NCBI GenBank assembly: GCA_014382665.1
Contig: JACNJH010000164.1
Span: forward strand, 1 to 42,509
Direction: 5' to 3'
Length of the DNA: 42,509 nucleotides
Source: Candidatus Desulfatibia profunda
GTDB taxonomy: Bacteria > Desulfobacterota > Desulfobacteria > Desulfobacterales > UBA11574
Positions 23,690-33,924 of the stretch are shown piece after piece. The notes beneath the pieces are model-generated. The model did not search any database. It worked only from the letters and a program-made list of their open reading frames with translations, and was not told the origin of the DNA. The translations under genes and the position numbers were made by a program. Position 1 is the stretch's first letter; each line of letters starts with the position of its first letter.

Positions 23690-26410
23690 ATGAAGTGTGA
23701 AATTAATAAATTGTTAAAAATTGGAACCACAGCATTTTTTATACTGATTGTAGTTATCCTCTTTGCTGGATGCGCTTCCAAACAAATGGCGGCCAAGCAG
23801 AGTGATAAAGGTGTTGTCGAGCCTCTCGATCCCAAACTTATTACACAGATAACCACTGCCGAGGATTCTGAATCATTTATTGTATGGGTTAAAGGAAACC
23901 GAATGTTGACCTACACTTCGGTCAAACAACCTTTTCCTTTAGGGGTGCTCATTTATTTTCCGGAGACCGTTCTCGGCAGCATCGATACGACCTACAATCC
24001 GGAAAGTGACGTTGTCGGCCCTATAAATGTTTCTGAACTGACCGACTCAGGGCATACAGCCCGAATTGAAATTTCGTTAAAAAAGGATACATCCTATGAA
24101 GTAACCCGTGAGGACAACGGCCTAAGAATTTCATTTAAAAAGGCTTCTGAGGCGCTAACCCCTGCCGATCAGACCGTTAAAACAGAAGAAAAAAAGCCCG
24201 TTGCTGAATCGGAAAAAGCATCTGCAAAAACAGATACAACTGCAGCCACCCGGCTGGAATCGATTTCTTCAATCGAACTCGAAAACGGCACCAACATTTT
24301 TATTAATGCCGATGGTACCGTGATAGATTACAAATCGTTTACTACGAATAATCCACCTCGGATCGTTTTTGACCTATTTAACGTCACCAGCTCTTTTAAA
24401 ACCGAGCAAACGGTTCCGGTGAACTCTAAATGGGTAAAAAGTGTTCGCCACTACGGTTATCCGGACAGGCTTAGAGTCGTCCTCGATACAACCGACAGAT
24501 ATCTTGCCGCTTTTTCCGCTAAGCCGTCCGAAAACGGACTTGTGATTCAGGTGGGTTCAGAAACCCAGACCGTCGATAAGTCCGAGCCTGTAGAGGAAAG
24601 GGCGGAAATTGCAGCCAAGGAAATGACAACATCCGAAGTTGCTGCAGCGTCCCAAGTCGCTGCAGCACCCGAAGCTCCGAAAATATCCAAAGTGAACAAC
24701 TCAAAACCCGCATGGGTGAACCGGATAGATTTTTCAAGTGAAGAAGCCGGCAAATCGACTATCATTATCGGAACTACAAAACCGATCAAATATAAGCTTA
24801 AAAAGATTCAGGACAACAAACTTTTGCTCGATCTTTATAACACGAATATCCCGGAGTACCGTCAGCGACCTTTAATTACCACACGGTTTGAAAGCGCTGT
24901 TGATCGGATCACTCCCTTCCAGACACCGAAAATGAAGAATAATTCGATGATTGCCATCGAAATGCGGGAAGCTTTACCCTATACGGTTGAGCAAGTGGAT
25001 GATCTTTTGATGCTCCATTTCCAAGCGTCTTCAATATCACCGAAAACCCTTGATGAAGCCAAGCTTCCATCCTGGAAAAAAGTCATTGCGCAAGTGATTG
25101 CCGAGACCGAGACTGCTGAACCGGAAGCGGTCGCAGGTATGGCGGCCGAGCCTACGCCTTCCGGAAAGTATACAGGAGAAAAGATCGCCCTGAACTTTTA
25201 TGAAACCGACATTAAAAACGTGTTTCGCATCTTGATGGATGTCAGCAGAAAGAATTTTGCCGTGGACAAGGATGTATCCGGAAAGGTTACGTTAACATTT
25301 GACAAGCCGGTACCCTGGGATCAGGTTCTCGATCTGGTGCTAAAGATGAACGGGCTGGGCATGGTTTATGAAGGCGATATCGTCCGGATCGCCACCCTCA
25401 CGACTCTCGAACAGGAAGCATCCAGAAGGCAGGCTATGCTCGCATCGGATCAAAAATTAGAGGATCAGAAAAAAGCGCTGCAACCCCTGGTGACCGAATT
25501 TATTCCCGTCAACTATGCCAATGCCAGCGCCGACATAAAGCCGCATATCGATATCATCGTCACCGAAGGACGCGGCAAGGTTTCGGTCGACGCCCGCAAC
25601 AATCAGATCATTATCACGGATACGGCTGAAAAGGTAAAACTGGCCAAAGAGACCGTAAAGCAAATCGACAAAGTAACCTCCCAAGTGCTAATTGAAGCTA
25701 AAATTGTTGATGCCGATAAATCCTTCTCCCGTTATCTCGGCACCCAGTGGCAGCTAACCGGTACGCCGACGTCCGACACTCACAATGCGTGGGCTGGCGG
25801 AGAACTTGGCTTCGATATGTCCGCCACAAACCCGCCCACCTCAACACTGGGAGAACTCGGTCTTTCATTTACCAGGTTGGCGGGTTCCAAAATTTCCATC
25901 GTGAATGCCAAGCTGATGGCTTCGGAATCAGATAGTTTGACTAAAGTCATTTCTTCTCCGAAGATCTTAACCCTTGATAATACAGCAGCAACCATCAAGC
26001 AGGGTATAAAATATCCCTATAACAAACTAGATGCTGACGGAAATACCGTTACGGAGTTTTTTGATGTCGCGCTTGAACTGCAGGTTACACCGCATGTGAC
26101 TTCTGACAGTCGCATTTCAATGAAAATCCAGCTTACAAATAATGATATTGGCAATGTTTATAATAATCAGCAATCTTTTAAAACTAAAGAGGCCAAGACC
26201 GAACTCTTGGTCAATGACGGCGACACGGTTATTATTGGCGGTATTAGATATTCAAAAAAAACGGAGGATGTTGGCGGGGTTCCGGGGCTCAAGGATATCC
26301 CTCTTTTGGGCTGGCTCTTCAAATCAAAAGGCAAAAAAGACGAGTCGACAGAGTTGCTGATATTTATTACCCCCAGGATCATTCAGCTCGAACAGCGCAA
26401 CACGAGCTGA
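23690..26410 (+). CDS. pilQ: Type IV pilus secretin PilQ
   Basis: The protein has 906 residues. A lipoprotein-type signal is present (LFAGC, lipid on Cys near residue 28). AMIN-type domains (about 45-150, 195-290 and 345-440), expected to bind peptidoglycan, come first. An STN/N0 domain follows (about 497-565, IALNFYETDIKNVFRILMD), then a secretin N1 domain (VNYANASADIKPHIDIIV) and the outer-membrane secretin beta-barrel (about 665-900, ending in GVPGLKDIPLLGWLFKS and LLIFITPRI). It forms the ring through which the pilus passes. It is the last gene of the operon; a long hairpin follows. Confidence 0.96.
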   Translation: MKCEINKLLKIGTTAFFILIVVILFAGCASKQMAAKQSDKGVVEPLDPKLITQITTAEDSESFIVWVKGNRMLTYTSVKQPFPLGVLIYFPETVLGSIDTTYNPESDVVGPINVSELTDSGHTARIEISLKKDTSYEVTREDNGLRISFKKASEALTPADQTVKTEEKKPVAESEKASAKTDTTAATRLESISSIELENGTNIFINADGTVIDYKSFTTNNPPRIVFDLFNVTSSFKTEQTVPVNSKWVKSVRHYGYPDRLRVVLDTTDRYLAAFSAKPSENGLVIQVGSETQTVDKSEPVEERAEIAAKEMTTSEVAAASQVAAAPEAPKISKVNNSKPAWVNRIDFSSEEAGKSTIIIGTTKPIKYKLKKIQDNKLLLDLYNTNIPEYRQRPLITTRFESAVDRITPFQTPKMKNNSMIAIEMREALPYTVEQVDDLLMLHFQASSISPKTLDEAKLPSWKKVIAQVIAETETAEPEAVAGMAAEPTPSGKYTGEKIALNFYETDIKNVFRILMDVSRKNFAVDKDVSGKVTLTFDKPVPWDQVLDLVLKMNGLGMVYEGDIVRIATLTTLEQEASRRQAMLASDQKLEDQKKALQPLVTEFIPVNYANASADIKPHIDIIVTEGRGKVSVDARNNQIIITDTAEKVKLAKETVKQIDKVTSQVLIEAKIVDADKSFSRYLGTQWQLTGTPTSDTHNAWAGGELGFDMSATNPPTSTLGELGLSFTRLAGSKISIVNAKLMASESDSLTKVISSPKILTLDNTAATIKQGIKYPYNKLDADGNTVTEFFDVALELQVTPHVTSDSRISMKIQLTNNDIGNVYNNQQSFKTKEAKTELLVNDGDTVIIGGIRYSKKTEDVGGVPGLKDIPLLGWLFKSKGKKDESTELLIFITPRIIQLEQRNTS

Positions 26411-26449
26411 TATCTAAAATATAAACATCCATTGGATCCGTTTGTTTGA

Positions 26450-26486
26450 CAAAGAGGTCCCTCTGAAAATCAGAGGGACCTCTTTG
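26450..26486. terminator. Perfect 16-bp hairpin between convergent genes
   Basis: CAAAGAGGTCCCTCTG (26450-26465) and its exact complement (26471-26486) flank a 5-nt loop between the ends of pilQ and the TPR lipoprotein gene. There is no long T tract, but position and stability suggest a two-way terminator. Confidence 0.7.
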
Positions 26487-26498
26487 ACTTTAAATGTG

Positions 26499-27257
26499 TT
26501 ATCTTCTGAGATTCTGAGCTTCGGTTTGGGCTTCCCGCGCCAGGGCGGTATCCGGGGACAGTTCAATGACCTTTTGATAGGCCTCGAATGCTTTTTTATA
26601 ATCATGTGATAAGGCATAGGCCCTAGCAAGATCGAAATACAGGGGGGCGAAGCGCGGATAATCCTTAATGGCGGGTTCGAGCGTTGTCACGGCCTTTGAA
26701 ATCTTGCCCATGGCGATGTACGTTCGGGCAAGTCCGAGTATGGCATAGATGAACTTGGGCTCTAAATCAAGGGCTTCTTTATAATATTTTTCAGCAGCGT
26801 CATACTCGCCTTTATGATAATACGCCAGTCCAAGATTGGACAGGGGATAATGGGGCGTTGCATAAAGAAGGTTTTGGGAAACCTCCTTGAATTGCTCAAT
26901 CGCCAGGTCCCATTGTTTTTGGGCCAGATAGGCTGTTCCCAGGTTATTCCTGGCGGGAGCATAATCGGGATTTAGTTCCAGCGCTTTTTTGAAATGCTTG
27001 ATCGCCAGCTCCGGTTTGCCCTTGGCCTTATAGGTAAGCCCCAGATCGTCATGAAGAAATGGATCATTCGGATAGAGCTCTTCCGCTTTCAAAAATTCCC
27101 TTAATGCCGACGTGTAGTCGCCTTCCTTTAAATAGGTTTCACCAAGATTTCTGTATGCTTCTTCCTGATTCTTACGAACTTCCAGGTTTGCAGTGCACGC
27201 CCCAAAACAAAATATAAAAAGTGCCAACAATGCCAAACCGAGCCGACGTGTTTTCAT
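26499..27257 (-). CDS. TPR lipoprotein, PilF/PilW-like
   Basis: The protein has 252 residues. A lipoprotein signal (LFIFCFGAC, lipid on Cys near residue 20) is followed by six or more tetratricopeptide repeats (about 32-245; for example AYRNLGETYLKEGDYTSALREF and HFKKALELNPDYAPARNNLG). This is the architecture of PilF/PilW, the pilotin that helps the secretin assemble in the outer membrane. Its position facing pilQ supports that role, but TPR lipoproteins are common, so the assignment is an inference. The ribosome site CGAGGTGAG precedes the ATG. Confidence 0.75.
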   Translation of the reverse strand: MKTRRLGLALLALFIFCFGACTANLEVRKNQEEAYRNLGETYLKEGDYTSALREFLKAEELYPNDPFLHDDLGLTYKAKGKPELAIKHFKKALELNPDYAPARNNLGTAYLAQKQWDLAIEQFKEVSQNLLYATPHYPLSNLGLAYYHKGEYDAAEKYYKEALDLEPKFIYAILGLARTYIAMGKISKAVTTLEPAIKDYPRFAPLYFDLARAYALSHDYKKAFEAYQKVIELSPDTALAREAQTEAQNLRR

Positions 27258-27319
27258 CTTTTCTCACCTCGCGGAGTTTTTCCTCCAATTGAGCGATGAT
27301 GCTCAATTGGAAGTTATTG

Positions 27320-29083
27320 CTATGAATATTTTTCCGGCATCCCGAGCATAATGACCTTTACACCCTGATGCATCAGCAGTTGAATGACTCCGTCATTCAA
27401 AGGGACGTCTGCAAGCAAAACTTTCGGTCCTCCTACTTCGGCAACGAGAAAGCCGGGGATGGTAAGTGCCGTGTTATAGGCAGTCGGCCGGTCAGCCGCC
27501 CAAAACGTCGGGTTGTTGGAATAAGGAAGGCCTAAGGCGTCAAGCAGTTTCCGGATGACGGTATCAAGAGGGTCCTCGTTTTTAACCTGGATGATGTCAA
27601 AGCCGGTTTTTTTGATGGCGGCAACGGCATCACCGTAAAAATCTCCAAAGTCGATCAGCAGCGGGCTGCCGTTGCGCTTGGTGACCAGATTCGATACCGC
27701 CTGGACTTGAATAGCCGCATATGGAAAGGTGATGCTCACATTGGGAGCATAACGGTAACCCATGGCTGTAAGCAGATCATTGACCAGAGTCCTTTGGTCT
27801 GAAGCATCGATGGTAACGACGTTTTCATCGTTGCGGCTGGGGATGCTTGTCGGATTCGGGTTGGTTTCTTTTGGCCCTATGAGCACGTCTTTGACGACGA
27901 TATCATGTTGCTCCAGGTAGCGGGCAATCGAGTCCGGCATGTGTTGGCCCGGATGGTCAATCAACGATATGCAAACCTTGCGACCGGGCTCTCCGGTTGC
28001 AAGCGGTTCAGCGATGATCCACTTTCCACGAGACTCTACTTCAACACCATGATCTGAAAATGACAAAGGGCTTGTTAAAAGCGTAATCCCGAGCGATTCA
28101 AAAACTGCATTAAACACCTGCTCTACAGAAGCATCGGCTGCAAGGCGAACGACTTTTACGTTGTCCAAAGCAGATATTATGATATCAACTTCAGGTTCCC
28201 GGCTGTTGGGATCATTTGGTAAAAGGATCCGGGTTCCGTCTTTAAGTTCCAACAGAGGCATGCGGGCAAGGTCGATCCGGAAATCTTCCCGGCCCGGCCT
28301 GGGAAGGTAGTAAGCGCCTTTATTATACAGTTTTGCATTCAATATCAAAGCAGCTTCCGCCAGCGGTGATCCTGGTTCATCTTTGCCGTTGTCTGAGGCC
28401 GGAAGTTCCGAAGCTTCAATCTCCGGGTGAATCGAACTGTCCAGGCTGCTGTTGTCGGTACTTGCAACCGAACGATCGAACAGGGATGGATACCAGGGCT
28501 GATTGCGAATGGCCGGATCTGGGAGTCGGATCATTTGTCCTACAAGAATCCGATCCAGATCTTCGATATCCGGATTGATAAGCTTGAATAACTTGATGCC
28601 TTCATGGTACGGCTTTGAGCCGTAAGCCCCGAACCTTCTCGAAATCAGTATGGACACGCAATCGCCCTCATGGACCTCATATTCCGCAGAATGCGTCTTA
28701 AGGGTTTCAGGCTTGTTGGAAATGGTTACAAAGGGAATGGTAACAATTCCTGTGGACTGTCCCGGCAGAGTCCCCTGTCTTAACTTCCTTAAAGGGATCA
28801 TGATATACTGCCCGGGGCGAATTGTGTTGATATCGCTGATATGAGGGTTTATCCGTTTAAATATCCTTAAAAATTCCGGGAAATCCTCGTGGGCGATTTC
28901 TCCTTTTTGCTTGAAGAGTTTAAGCACCCAGTCATATTTTTGAACAACATAGGGATCACATAAAATGTCCCATCCCCTGTCATATCGGATGGTGTAACTT
29001 TTATACAAAAAGGCGCCGTTTGTCTTGACGGGTGCAAACAGCAGCGCCAAAAGGATTATGACAAGCAAACAAGATCTAACCAT
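27320..29083 (-). CDS. Exported LysM protein with a triplicated uncharacterised module
   Basis: The protein has 587 residues. A signal peptide (about 1-23) is followed by two LysM-like segments (about 26-95 and 132-190; GDCVSILISRRFG and ILVGQMIRLP), which should bind peptidoglycan. A linker precedes a C-terminal region (about 305-587) that seems built from three copies of one module. Each copy has an acidic residue, then a helix of the type VxxLLxALG with an aromatic or hydrophobic end (FESLGITLLTSP, LTAMGYRYAPN, LDALGLPYSNNP), and later a strand-helix-strand ending in HDIVVKDVL, TGFDIIQVK or QGVKVIML. I do not recognise this module. It lies between a pilotin-like gene and thrC. Confidence 0.7.
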   Translation of the reverse strand: MVRSCLLVIILLALLFAPVKTNGAFLYKSYTIRYDRGWDILCDPYVVQKYDWVLKLFKQKGEIAHEDFPEFLRIFKRINPHISDINTIRPGQYIMIPLRKLRQGTLPGQSTGIVTIPFVTISNKPETLKTHSAEYEVHEGDCVSILISRRFGAYGSKPYHEGIKLFKLINPDIEDLDRILVGQMIRLPDPAIRNQPWYPSLFDRSVASTDNSSLDSSIHPEIEASELPASDNGKDEPGSPLAEAALILNAKLYNKGAYYLPRPGREDFRIDLARMPLLELKDGTRILLPNDPNSREPEVDIIISALDNVKVVRLAADASVEQVFNAVFESLGITLLTSPLSFSDHGVEVESRGKWIIAEPLATGEPGRKVCISLIDHPGQHMPDSIARYLEQHDIVVKDVLIGPKETNPNPTSIPSRNDENVVTIDASDQRTLVNDLLTAMGYRYAPNVSITFPYAAIQVQAVSNLVTKRNGSPLLIDFGDFYGDAVAAIKKTGFDIIQVKNEDPLDTVIRKLLDALGLPYSNNPTFWAADRPTAYNTALTIPGFLVAEVGGPKVLLADVPLNDGVIQLLMHQGVKVIMLGMPEKYS

Positions 29084-29095
29084 GCCTTCTCCGGT

Positions 29096-30607
29096 TCATG
29101 CTTTTTTAACCTTATTAAGATTCAATTCCCTTGCAATCTCTTCGGAGACACGCTTGACAAACTGTTTGAAATCATCTCCCTTTAACGGTTTTCCCGGAGC
29201 CGGGACCTTTTCAAGATCTTTTGGATGGATAAATACCGGGGCATTGATATAATCCGGATTTGGGGAAATGTTAAATTCTGATGGGAAACTATTTTGAAAA
29301 TACATCTCCTGAAAACCGGAAAATTTCAAGGCGTGCGCGGTTGAATCGATGACGGCAATATCATTTTTTTCGACAATCCCTTGAGCCCGGGCGGCAACAA
29401 GGCCGGCCAACGATTCGCCGCCATGGGTACAGGCGATATGTCCGTTGCGGTTGGCCAAAAGTTCCCAATCCATGATGGCCTGCTCCGTCACTTGGGCAAA
29501 AAAGACGTTCTGTTTGCCGGACATGCGGTTATATATATCTACCAGATGGATGACCCTCGGCATTGAAACCGGGTTGCCGATCATGGCGGCCTGAGCCACG
29601 CTGGGCTTGACGATCACCGGAACAAACTTTCTCTTATCCGTATCAGGCTCCAGATAATAGCGATAAACAGGATTGGCATGCTCCGACTGGACACCTAAAA
29701 TTTTCGGTAAAGTTTGAATGACACCTGTTTCATAAAATTTCAAAAATCCACTCATAACGGCGGTAATATTTCCGGCGTTGCCAATGGGGACAACGACCAC
29801 TATGTTTTGCAGGTCATATTCAAACGCTTGAGCAATTTCAAAAGAATAGGACTCCTGTCCCAATATGCGCCAGGCGTTCTTGGAATTCAGAAGGGCAACA
29901 TGGTAGTTTTCCGACAGAGCTTCCACGACCTTCATGCAGTCGTCAAACACGCCGGGAATTTCGAACACAGCCGCACCGCTTCCCAAGGGCTGGGAAAGCT
30001 GTTGGGGTGTAACCTTCTTGTGCGGAAGAAGCACTGCCGATTTAACACGAGGCTGAAGAAAAGAGGCGTATAATGCGGCGGACGCTGACGTGTCCCCTGT
30101 TGAAGCGCAGATAGCCAGGACGTCGGAAACCCGGTGCTCCCTGACCAAAAAGTTCAGATAACTCAAGGCGCTTGCCATCCCCCGGTCTTTAAAAGAAGCA
30201 CTCGGATTTTGGCCGTCATTTTTAAAATAAAATCTGACACCGGCTTTTTCCTGCATAAAAGCATTGGCTTCAACAACCGGGGTATGCCCTTCTCCGAGAT
30301 AGACCACGGCATCAAGCGGTATAACCGGGCCGATGAATTCATGATACAGATAGATGCCCTTCAGGGCAGGGATTGTGAGCATTTTACGATAATCGAAAAT
30401 CTGCTGCCAGATCTTGCCCGGAATCTGCTTCAGACGGTCGAAGTTTAAGTCATAGATAAGAAGCAGCTGCCCGCAATCCGGACAGGTATAGAGCAACTTT
30501 TCAATACCGTAGGTGCGATCACAACCCAGACAACGATACATCAGGGCACTGCTGTGATCTGGAATGATATAAGGCCTTATATTTTCTGGAAAATTTTCAG
30601 GTTTCAC
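29096..30607 (-). CDS. thrC: Threonine synthase
   Basis: The protein has 503 residues. This PLP enzyme makes threonine from O-phosphohomoserine. A zinc-ribbon-like start is present (Cys26, Cys29, Cys42, Cys45; CLGC and CPDC), as in the longer bacterial and archaeal forms. The PLP lysine lies in ASFKDRGM, the substrate loop in [11 protein letters not shown], and a glycine-rich phosphate loop in [14 protein letters not shown]. The GTG at 30607 overlaps the serS stop (GTGA), giving a four-base overlap and a plausible coupled start; upstream in-frame codons lie inside serS. Confidence 0.93.
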   Translation of the reverse strand: MKPENFPENIRPYIIPDHSSALMYRCLGCDRTYGIEKLLYTCPDCGQLLLIYDLNFDRLKQIPGKIWQQIFDYRKMLTIPALKGIYLYHEFIGPVIPLDAVVYLGEGHTPVVEANAFMQEKAGVRFYFKNDGQNPSASFKDRGMASALSYLNFLVREHRVSDVLAICASTGDTSASAALYASFLQPRVKSAVLLPHKKVTPQQLSQPLGSGAAVFEIPGVFDDCMKVVEALSENYHVALLNSKNAWRILGQESYSFEIAQAFEYDLQNIVVVVPIGNAGNITAVMSGFLKFYETGVIQTLPKILGVQSEHANPVYRYYLEPDTDKRKFVPVIVKPSVAQAAMIGNPVSMPRVIHLVDIYNRMSGKQNVFFAQVTEQAIMDWELLANRNGHIACTHGGESLAGLVAARAQGIVEKNDIAVIDSTAHALKFSGFQEMYFQNSFPSEFNISPNPDYINAPVFIHPKDLEKVPAPGKPLKGDDFKQFVKRVSEEIARELNLNKVKKA

Positions 30608-31878
30608 GGTGTTATTGTTCTCATTCCGCCCATATAGGGCTGTAAGGCGTCCGGTATGGCCACCGAACCGTCGGCCTGCTGGCAATTTTCAAGTATGGCG
30701 GCAACTGTTCGTCCCACAGCGAGTCCGGAGCCGTTCAGGGTGTGGACAAATTCCGTTCCTTTTTTGCCCTTTCTCTTGAACCTGATATTGGCACGCCTGG
30801 ATTGGAAGCTTTCAAAATTGCTGCAAGATGAGATTTCTCTGTAAACACCTTGCGCCGGCAGCCAGACTTCAATATCATAGGTTTTGGCTGCTGCAAAGCC
30901 CAAATCTCCTGTACAAAGAGCGACAACCTGATAGGGAATCTTTAGGCTTTTTAGAATCGCTTCGGCATCGTTTAGAAGTTTTTCGAGTTCAGCATACGAA
31001 GATTCCGGTGTTGTGAATTTGACCAGTTCAACCTTATTAAATTGATGCTGCCGGATCAATCCTCTGGTATCCTTCCCGTATGAACCGGCTTCGCTGCGGA
31101 AGCACGGGGTATAGGCCGTATACAGGATCGGCAGGACCTCTTCAGGCAAGATTTCACCCTTATGGATGTTGGTCAGCGGGACTTCGGCAGTAGGCACCAA
31201 AAAATAATCCCAGCCTTCCAGTTTGAAAAGATCCTGCTCGAATTTCGGCAGTTGGCCGGTACCGGTCATGCTGTCGCGGTTCACAATAAAGGGCGGCAGT
31301 ATTTCTTGATAGCCGTGCACGGCGGTGTGCATATCGAGCATAAAATTGATCAGGGCCCGTTCCAATCTCGCCGCGGCGCCAAAATAGAGCGGAAAGCGCG
31401 CACCGGTAATCTTGGAAGCTTTTTCAAAATCGAGAATCTTAAGTTTCTCGCCTAACTCCCAGTGGGACAGTGGTTTAAAATCAAAATCAGGAAGGGTACC
31501 GACAGTTTTTACAACCGGATTTTCGCTGCTGTCCTTTCCGATCGAAACCGATGAATGGGGTATGTTCGGCAAGACCATGAGGATGTTGTTAATCTTTTCC
31601 TCAAGTGCTGATAAAGATTGCTCAAGCGTCTTTATTTGGGAAGAAACCTCTCGCATCTCGACAACAAAATTGTCTGAATCTTCGCCCTTTTTCATTAAAT
31701 CGGCGATCTTTTCCGAAACAACATTGCGGCGATGTCTTAGTTTTTCGATTTCAGTGAGAACATCCCTGCGTTGGGCATCGCAAGTTATAAATGTCTCAAG
31801 GTCGGCTGGTTCACCACGTGCTGCAAGTGCTTTTTCAACCTGGGCTAAATTTTGTCTGATGAACTTGATTTCCAGCAT
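30604..31878 (-). CDS. serS: Seryl-tRNA synthetase
   Basis: The protein has 424 residues, normal for the family. It charges tRNA-Ser. An N-terminal antiparallel coiled coil (about 28-105) is followed by the class II core: motif 2 ([22 protein letters not shown]) with serine-binding residues, and motif 3 near the end ([17 protein letters not shown]). The ATG at 31878 is chosen because it follows AGGAATAATT and gives the conserved start [10 protein letters not shown]; six extra codons upstream are not conserved. It overlaps thrC by four bases. Confidence 0.97.
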   Translation of the reverse strand: MLEIKFIRQNLAQVEKALAARGEPADLETFITCDAQRRDVLTEIEKLRHRRNVVSEKIADLMKKGEDSDNFVVEMREVSSQIKTLEQSLSALEEKINNILMVLPNIPHSSVSIGKDSSENPVVKTVGTLPDFDFKPLSHWELGEKLKILDFEKASKITGARFPLYFGAAARLERALINFMLDMHTAVHGYQEILPPFIVNRDSMTGTGQLPKFEQDLFKLEGWDYFLVPTAEVPLTNIHKGEILPEEVLPILYTAYTPCFRSEAGSYGKDTRGLIRQHQFNKVELVKFTTPESSYAELEKLLNDAEAILKSLKIPYQVVALCTGDLGFAAAKTYDIEVWLPAQGVYREISSCSNFESFQSRRANIRFKRKGKKGTEFVHTLNGSGLAVGRTVAAILENCQQADGSVAIPDALQPYMGGMRTITP

Positions 31879-32015
31879 AATTATTCCTATAGCCACCTGA
31901 AAATATAATTATTAGTTTACTCCGCCTTTAAATATTTCCAACAGCCGGCAATGGTTACGACATGGTTACGTAATTTTTAGCATGGGCAGGCCATTTAGTC
32001 AATGATTATTGCAAG

Positions 32016-32044
32016 TTGACATTGGTTACCAATTTCTGTATATT
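32016..32044 (+). promoter_or_regulatory. Consensus sigma-70-type promoter
   Basis: TTGACA (32016-32021), a 17-bp spacer and TATATT (32039-32044) form a near-ideal promoter. The start is expected near 32051, about 28 bases before the 5-formyl-THF cyclo-ligase gene. It is one of the best house-keeping promoter matches in the window. Confidence 0.65.
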
Positions 32045-32078
32045 GTCATATAAACAATCTTTGCCCGGGAGAACACCT

Positions 32079-32666
32079 ATGGAGGAAATTCGAGAGACGA
32101 AAGAAGAAATCCGCAATGATATTGCCAAACGGCTGGCCGCGCTTTCAGACAGCGAAGTTAAAGCTAAAACCCGACAAATAGAAAACCGGCTTTTTGAGTT
32201 CGCCAACTTTCTGGAAGCGAATATTGGTTTGCTTTATATCAACACTGCCAGTGAAGTGAACAGTCAGCAGATAATAAAAAGATGTTTTGACTACAATAAA
32301 ATTGTCATTCTGCCCGCTTTTGACACCGATACTTATAAAATGAAACTGATGAAAGTCGACAACCTTGATACAGACTTAAAACTTGGCCCGCGGGGCATCC
32401 TGGAACCTGATGAAAACCGCTGCAACGTTGTGCCGATTGAATGTATCGATATCGCCATAATCCCCGGAGTTGCCTTTGATGAAAAGGGCGGAAGAATAGG
32501 GTCCGGTGAAGGATATTACGACAGGCTTATTCCAAAACTGTCGATTACCACAAGAAAGGTGGCGCTTGCCTTTGAAAACCAGATCATCAGGCAAATTCAA
32601 ATGGAATCCCATGATAAGCATGTAGATATTATCATTACCGAAAAACGGATAATTTACAAAATATAG
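32079..32666 (+). CDS. 5-formyltetrahydrofolate cyclo-ligase family protein
   Basis: The protein has 195 residues. It converts 5-formyl-THF to 5,10-methenyl-THF with ATP. The family's signature is clear: PGVAFDEKGGRIGSGEGYYDR near residues 127-148, containing the Mg-ATP loop. An N-terminal basic helix (KEEIRNDIAKRL) is also typical. The ATG at 32079 follows CGGGAG; upstream in-frame codons lie in the promoter. The pcm gene starts at the base after its stop. Confidence 0.9.
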   Translation: MEEIRETKEEIRNDIAKRLAALSDSEVKAKTRQIENRLFEFANFLEANIGLLYINTASEVNSQQIIKRCFDYNKIVILPAFDTDTYKMKLMKVDNLDTDLKLGPRGILEPDENRCNVVPIECIDIAIIPGVAFDEKGGRIGSGEGYYDRLIPKLSITTRKVALAFENQIIRQIQMESHDKHVDIIITEKRIIYKI

Positions 32667-33326
32667 ATGGAAAAAGAATCCTTTAAATATGAAAAACAGC
32701 GCCAGACAATGGTCAGAACTCAGATTGAAGCCCGCGGTGTTACGGATTCGAAAGTTCTTGCTGCGCTTCGCAAGGTTCCGAGGCATCTTTTTGTGAGCGA
32801 GGCTTTAAGGGATCAGGCCTATGGCGATTTCCCCCTTCCTATTGGCGAACAACAAACCATTTCTCAACCCTATATCGTAGCCGAGATGACTCAGGCCTTG
32901 CAGCCTGGTGAGGAAGATCGAATCCTTGAAATCGGAACAGGATCGGGATATCAGGCCGCTGTTTTAGCGGAAATCGTGTTTCGTGTTTATACTGTCGAGA
33001 GAATTTACGCTCTGTTTGTTCAGACCCGCAAACTATTTGATAAACTTAAGTATCACAATATTGTTACTAAATATTCCGACGGCACCTTGGGATGGGAAGA
33101 AGAAAGTCCTTTTGACGGCATTATCGTTACCGCCGGCGCACCGGAAATTCCTAAACATCTGGTAGGTCAACTTGCCATGGGAGGGCGAATGGTGATTCCC
33201 GTCGGGAATCAATATTCTCAGGAACTGATCAAACTCTACAAAGATGAACGCGGTATTCACAAAACCAATTTGGGCGGTTGCCGATTTGTTAAGCTTGTGG
33301 GTGAATGTGGATGGAGAGAACAGTAA
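32667..33326 (+). CDS. pcm: Protein-L-isoaspartate O-methyltransferase
   Basis: The protein has 219 residues. It repairs isoaspartyl residues in aged proteins using S-adenosylmethionine. The sequence shows the N-terminal family motif (PRHLFV), the QTISQPYIVAEMTQ active-site segment, and the SAM-binding loop ILEIGTGSGYQAAVLAE. The later FDGIIVTAGAPEIP and GGRMVIPVG segments match as well. It abuts the preceding gene without a gap and touches the next gene (33327), so the three genes appear co-transcribed. Confidence 0.96.
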   Translation: MEKESFKYEKQRQTMVRTQIEARGVTDSKVLAALRKVPRHLFVSEALRDQAYGDFPLPIGEQQTISQPYIVAEMTQALQPGEEDRILEIGTGSGYQAAVLAEIVFRVYTVERIYALFVQTRKLFDKLKYHNIVTKYSDGTLGWEEESPFDGIIVTAGAPEIPKHLVGQLAMGGRMVIPVGNQYSQELIKLYKDERGIHKTNLGGCRFVKLVGECGWREQ

Positions 33327-33908
33327 ATGCTTCGTCGCCTTTATGATTGGATACTACGTTGGGCCCAAACACCTTATGGAGCATGGGCATTATTTCTACT
33401 CGCATTTTGTGAATCCTCTTTTTTCCCGATACCCCCTGACGTGCTGCTGATAGCGCTTGCCGTCGCCGTTCCCAGAAAATCACTGAGATATGCACTGGTA
33501 TGTTCGGCGGGTTCCGTTTTGGGAGGATGCTTCGGCTATCTGATCGGATGGCAGTTTATGGCTTCTATCGGCAGCCGTATCGTAGATTTTTATGGTTTGG
33601 GTTCAAAGATTGAATATATCGGAGCCCTGTACAAGACCTACGACGCCTGGGCGGTCGGTATCGCCGGATTTACCCCGATTCCCTACAAAGTTTTTACGAT
33701 TTCGGCCGGCGCATTTAAAATCGATTTTTGGGTATTTGTATTGGCATCCCTGGTTTCTCGTTCGGCACGCTTTTTTCTGGTGGGAGGTCTTATTTACATT
33801 TTCGGTCCGGGGATTCAGGACTTTATCGAAAAACATTTCAATATCCTTGCGATTGCATTTACGGTTCTGCTTATTTTGGGGTTTGTTGTGATCAAACTGG
33901 TATTATAG
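33327..33908 (+). CDS. YqaA/DedA-type VTT-domain membrane protein
   Basis: The protein has 193 residues, with about five hydrophobic spans. The pattern SSFFPIPPDVLLIALAVAVP near residues 30-50 and GFTPIPYKVFTISAGAF near residues 112-130 is characteristic of the YqaA branch of the SNARE-associated/DedA (VTT) superfamily, whose members act in lipid flipping or envelope homeostasis. Conserved prolines and charged residues within the re-entrant loops are present. It starts right after pcm. The exact substrate is unknown. Confidence 0.88.
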   Translation: MLRRLYDWILRWAQTPYGAWALFLLAFCESSFFPIPPDVLLIALAVAVPRKSLRYALVCSAGSVLGGCFGYLIGWQFMASIGSRIVDFYGLGSKIEYIGALYKTYDAWAVGIAGFTPIPYKVFTISAGAFKIDFWVFVLASLVSRSARFFLVGGLIYIFGPGIQDFIEKHFNILAIAFTVLLILGFVVIKLVL

Positions 33909-33924
33909 CGGGGTTGAAGTCGGA

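Noticed and set aside
31900-32078. A 6S RNA gene ahead of the 5-formyl-THF cyclo-ligase gene, as in enterobacteria
   Set aside because: The strong promoter starts only about 28 bases before the gene, leaving no room for a 180-nt RNA, and no long bubble hairpin is visible.
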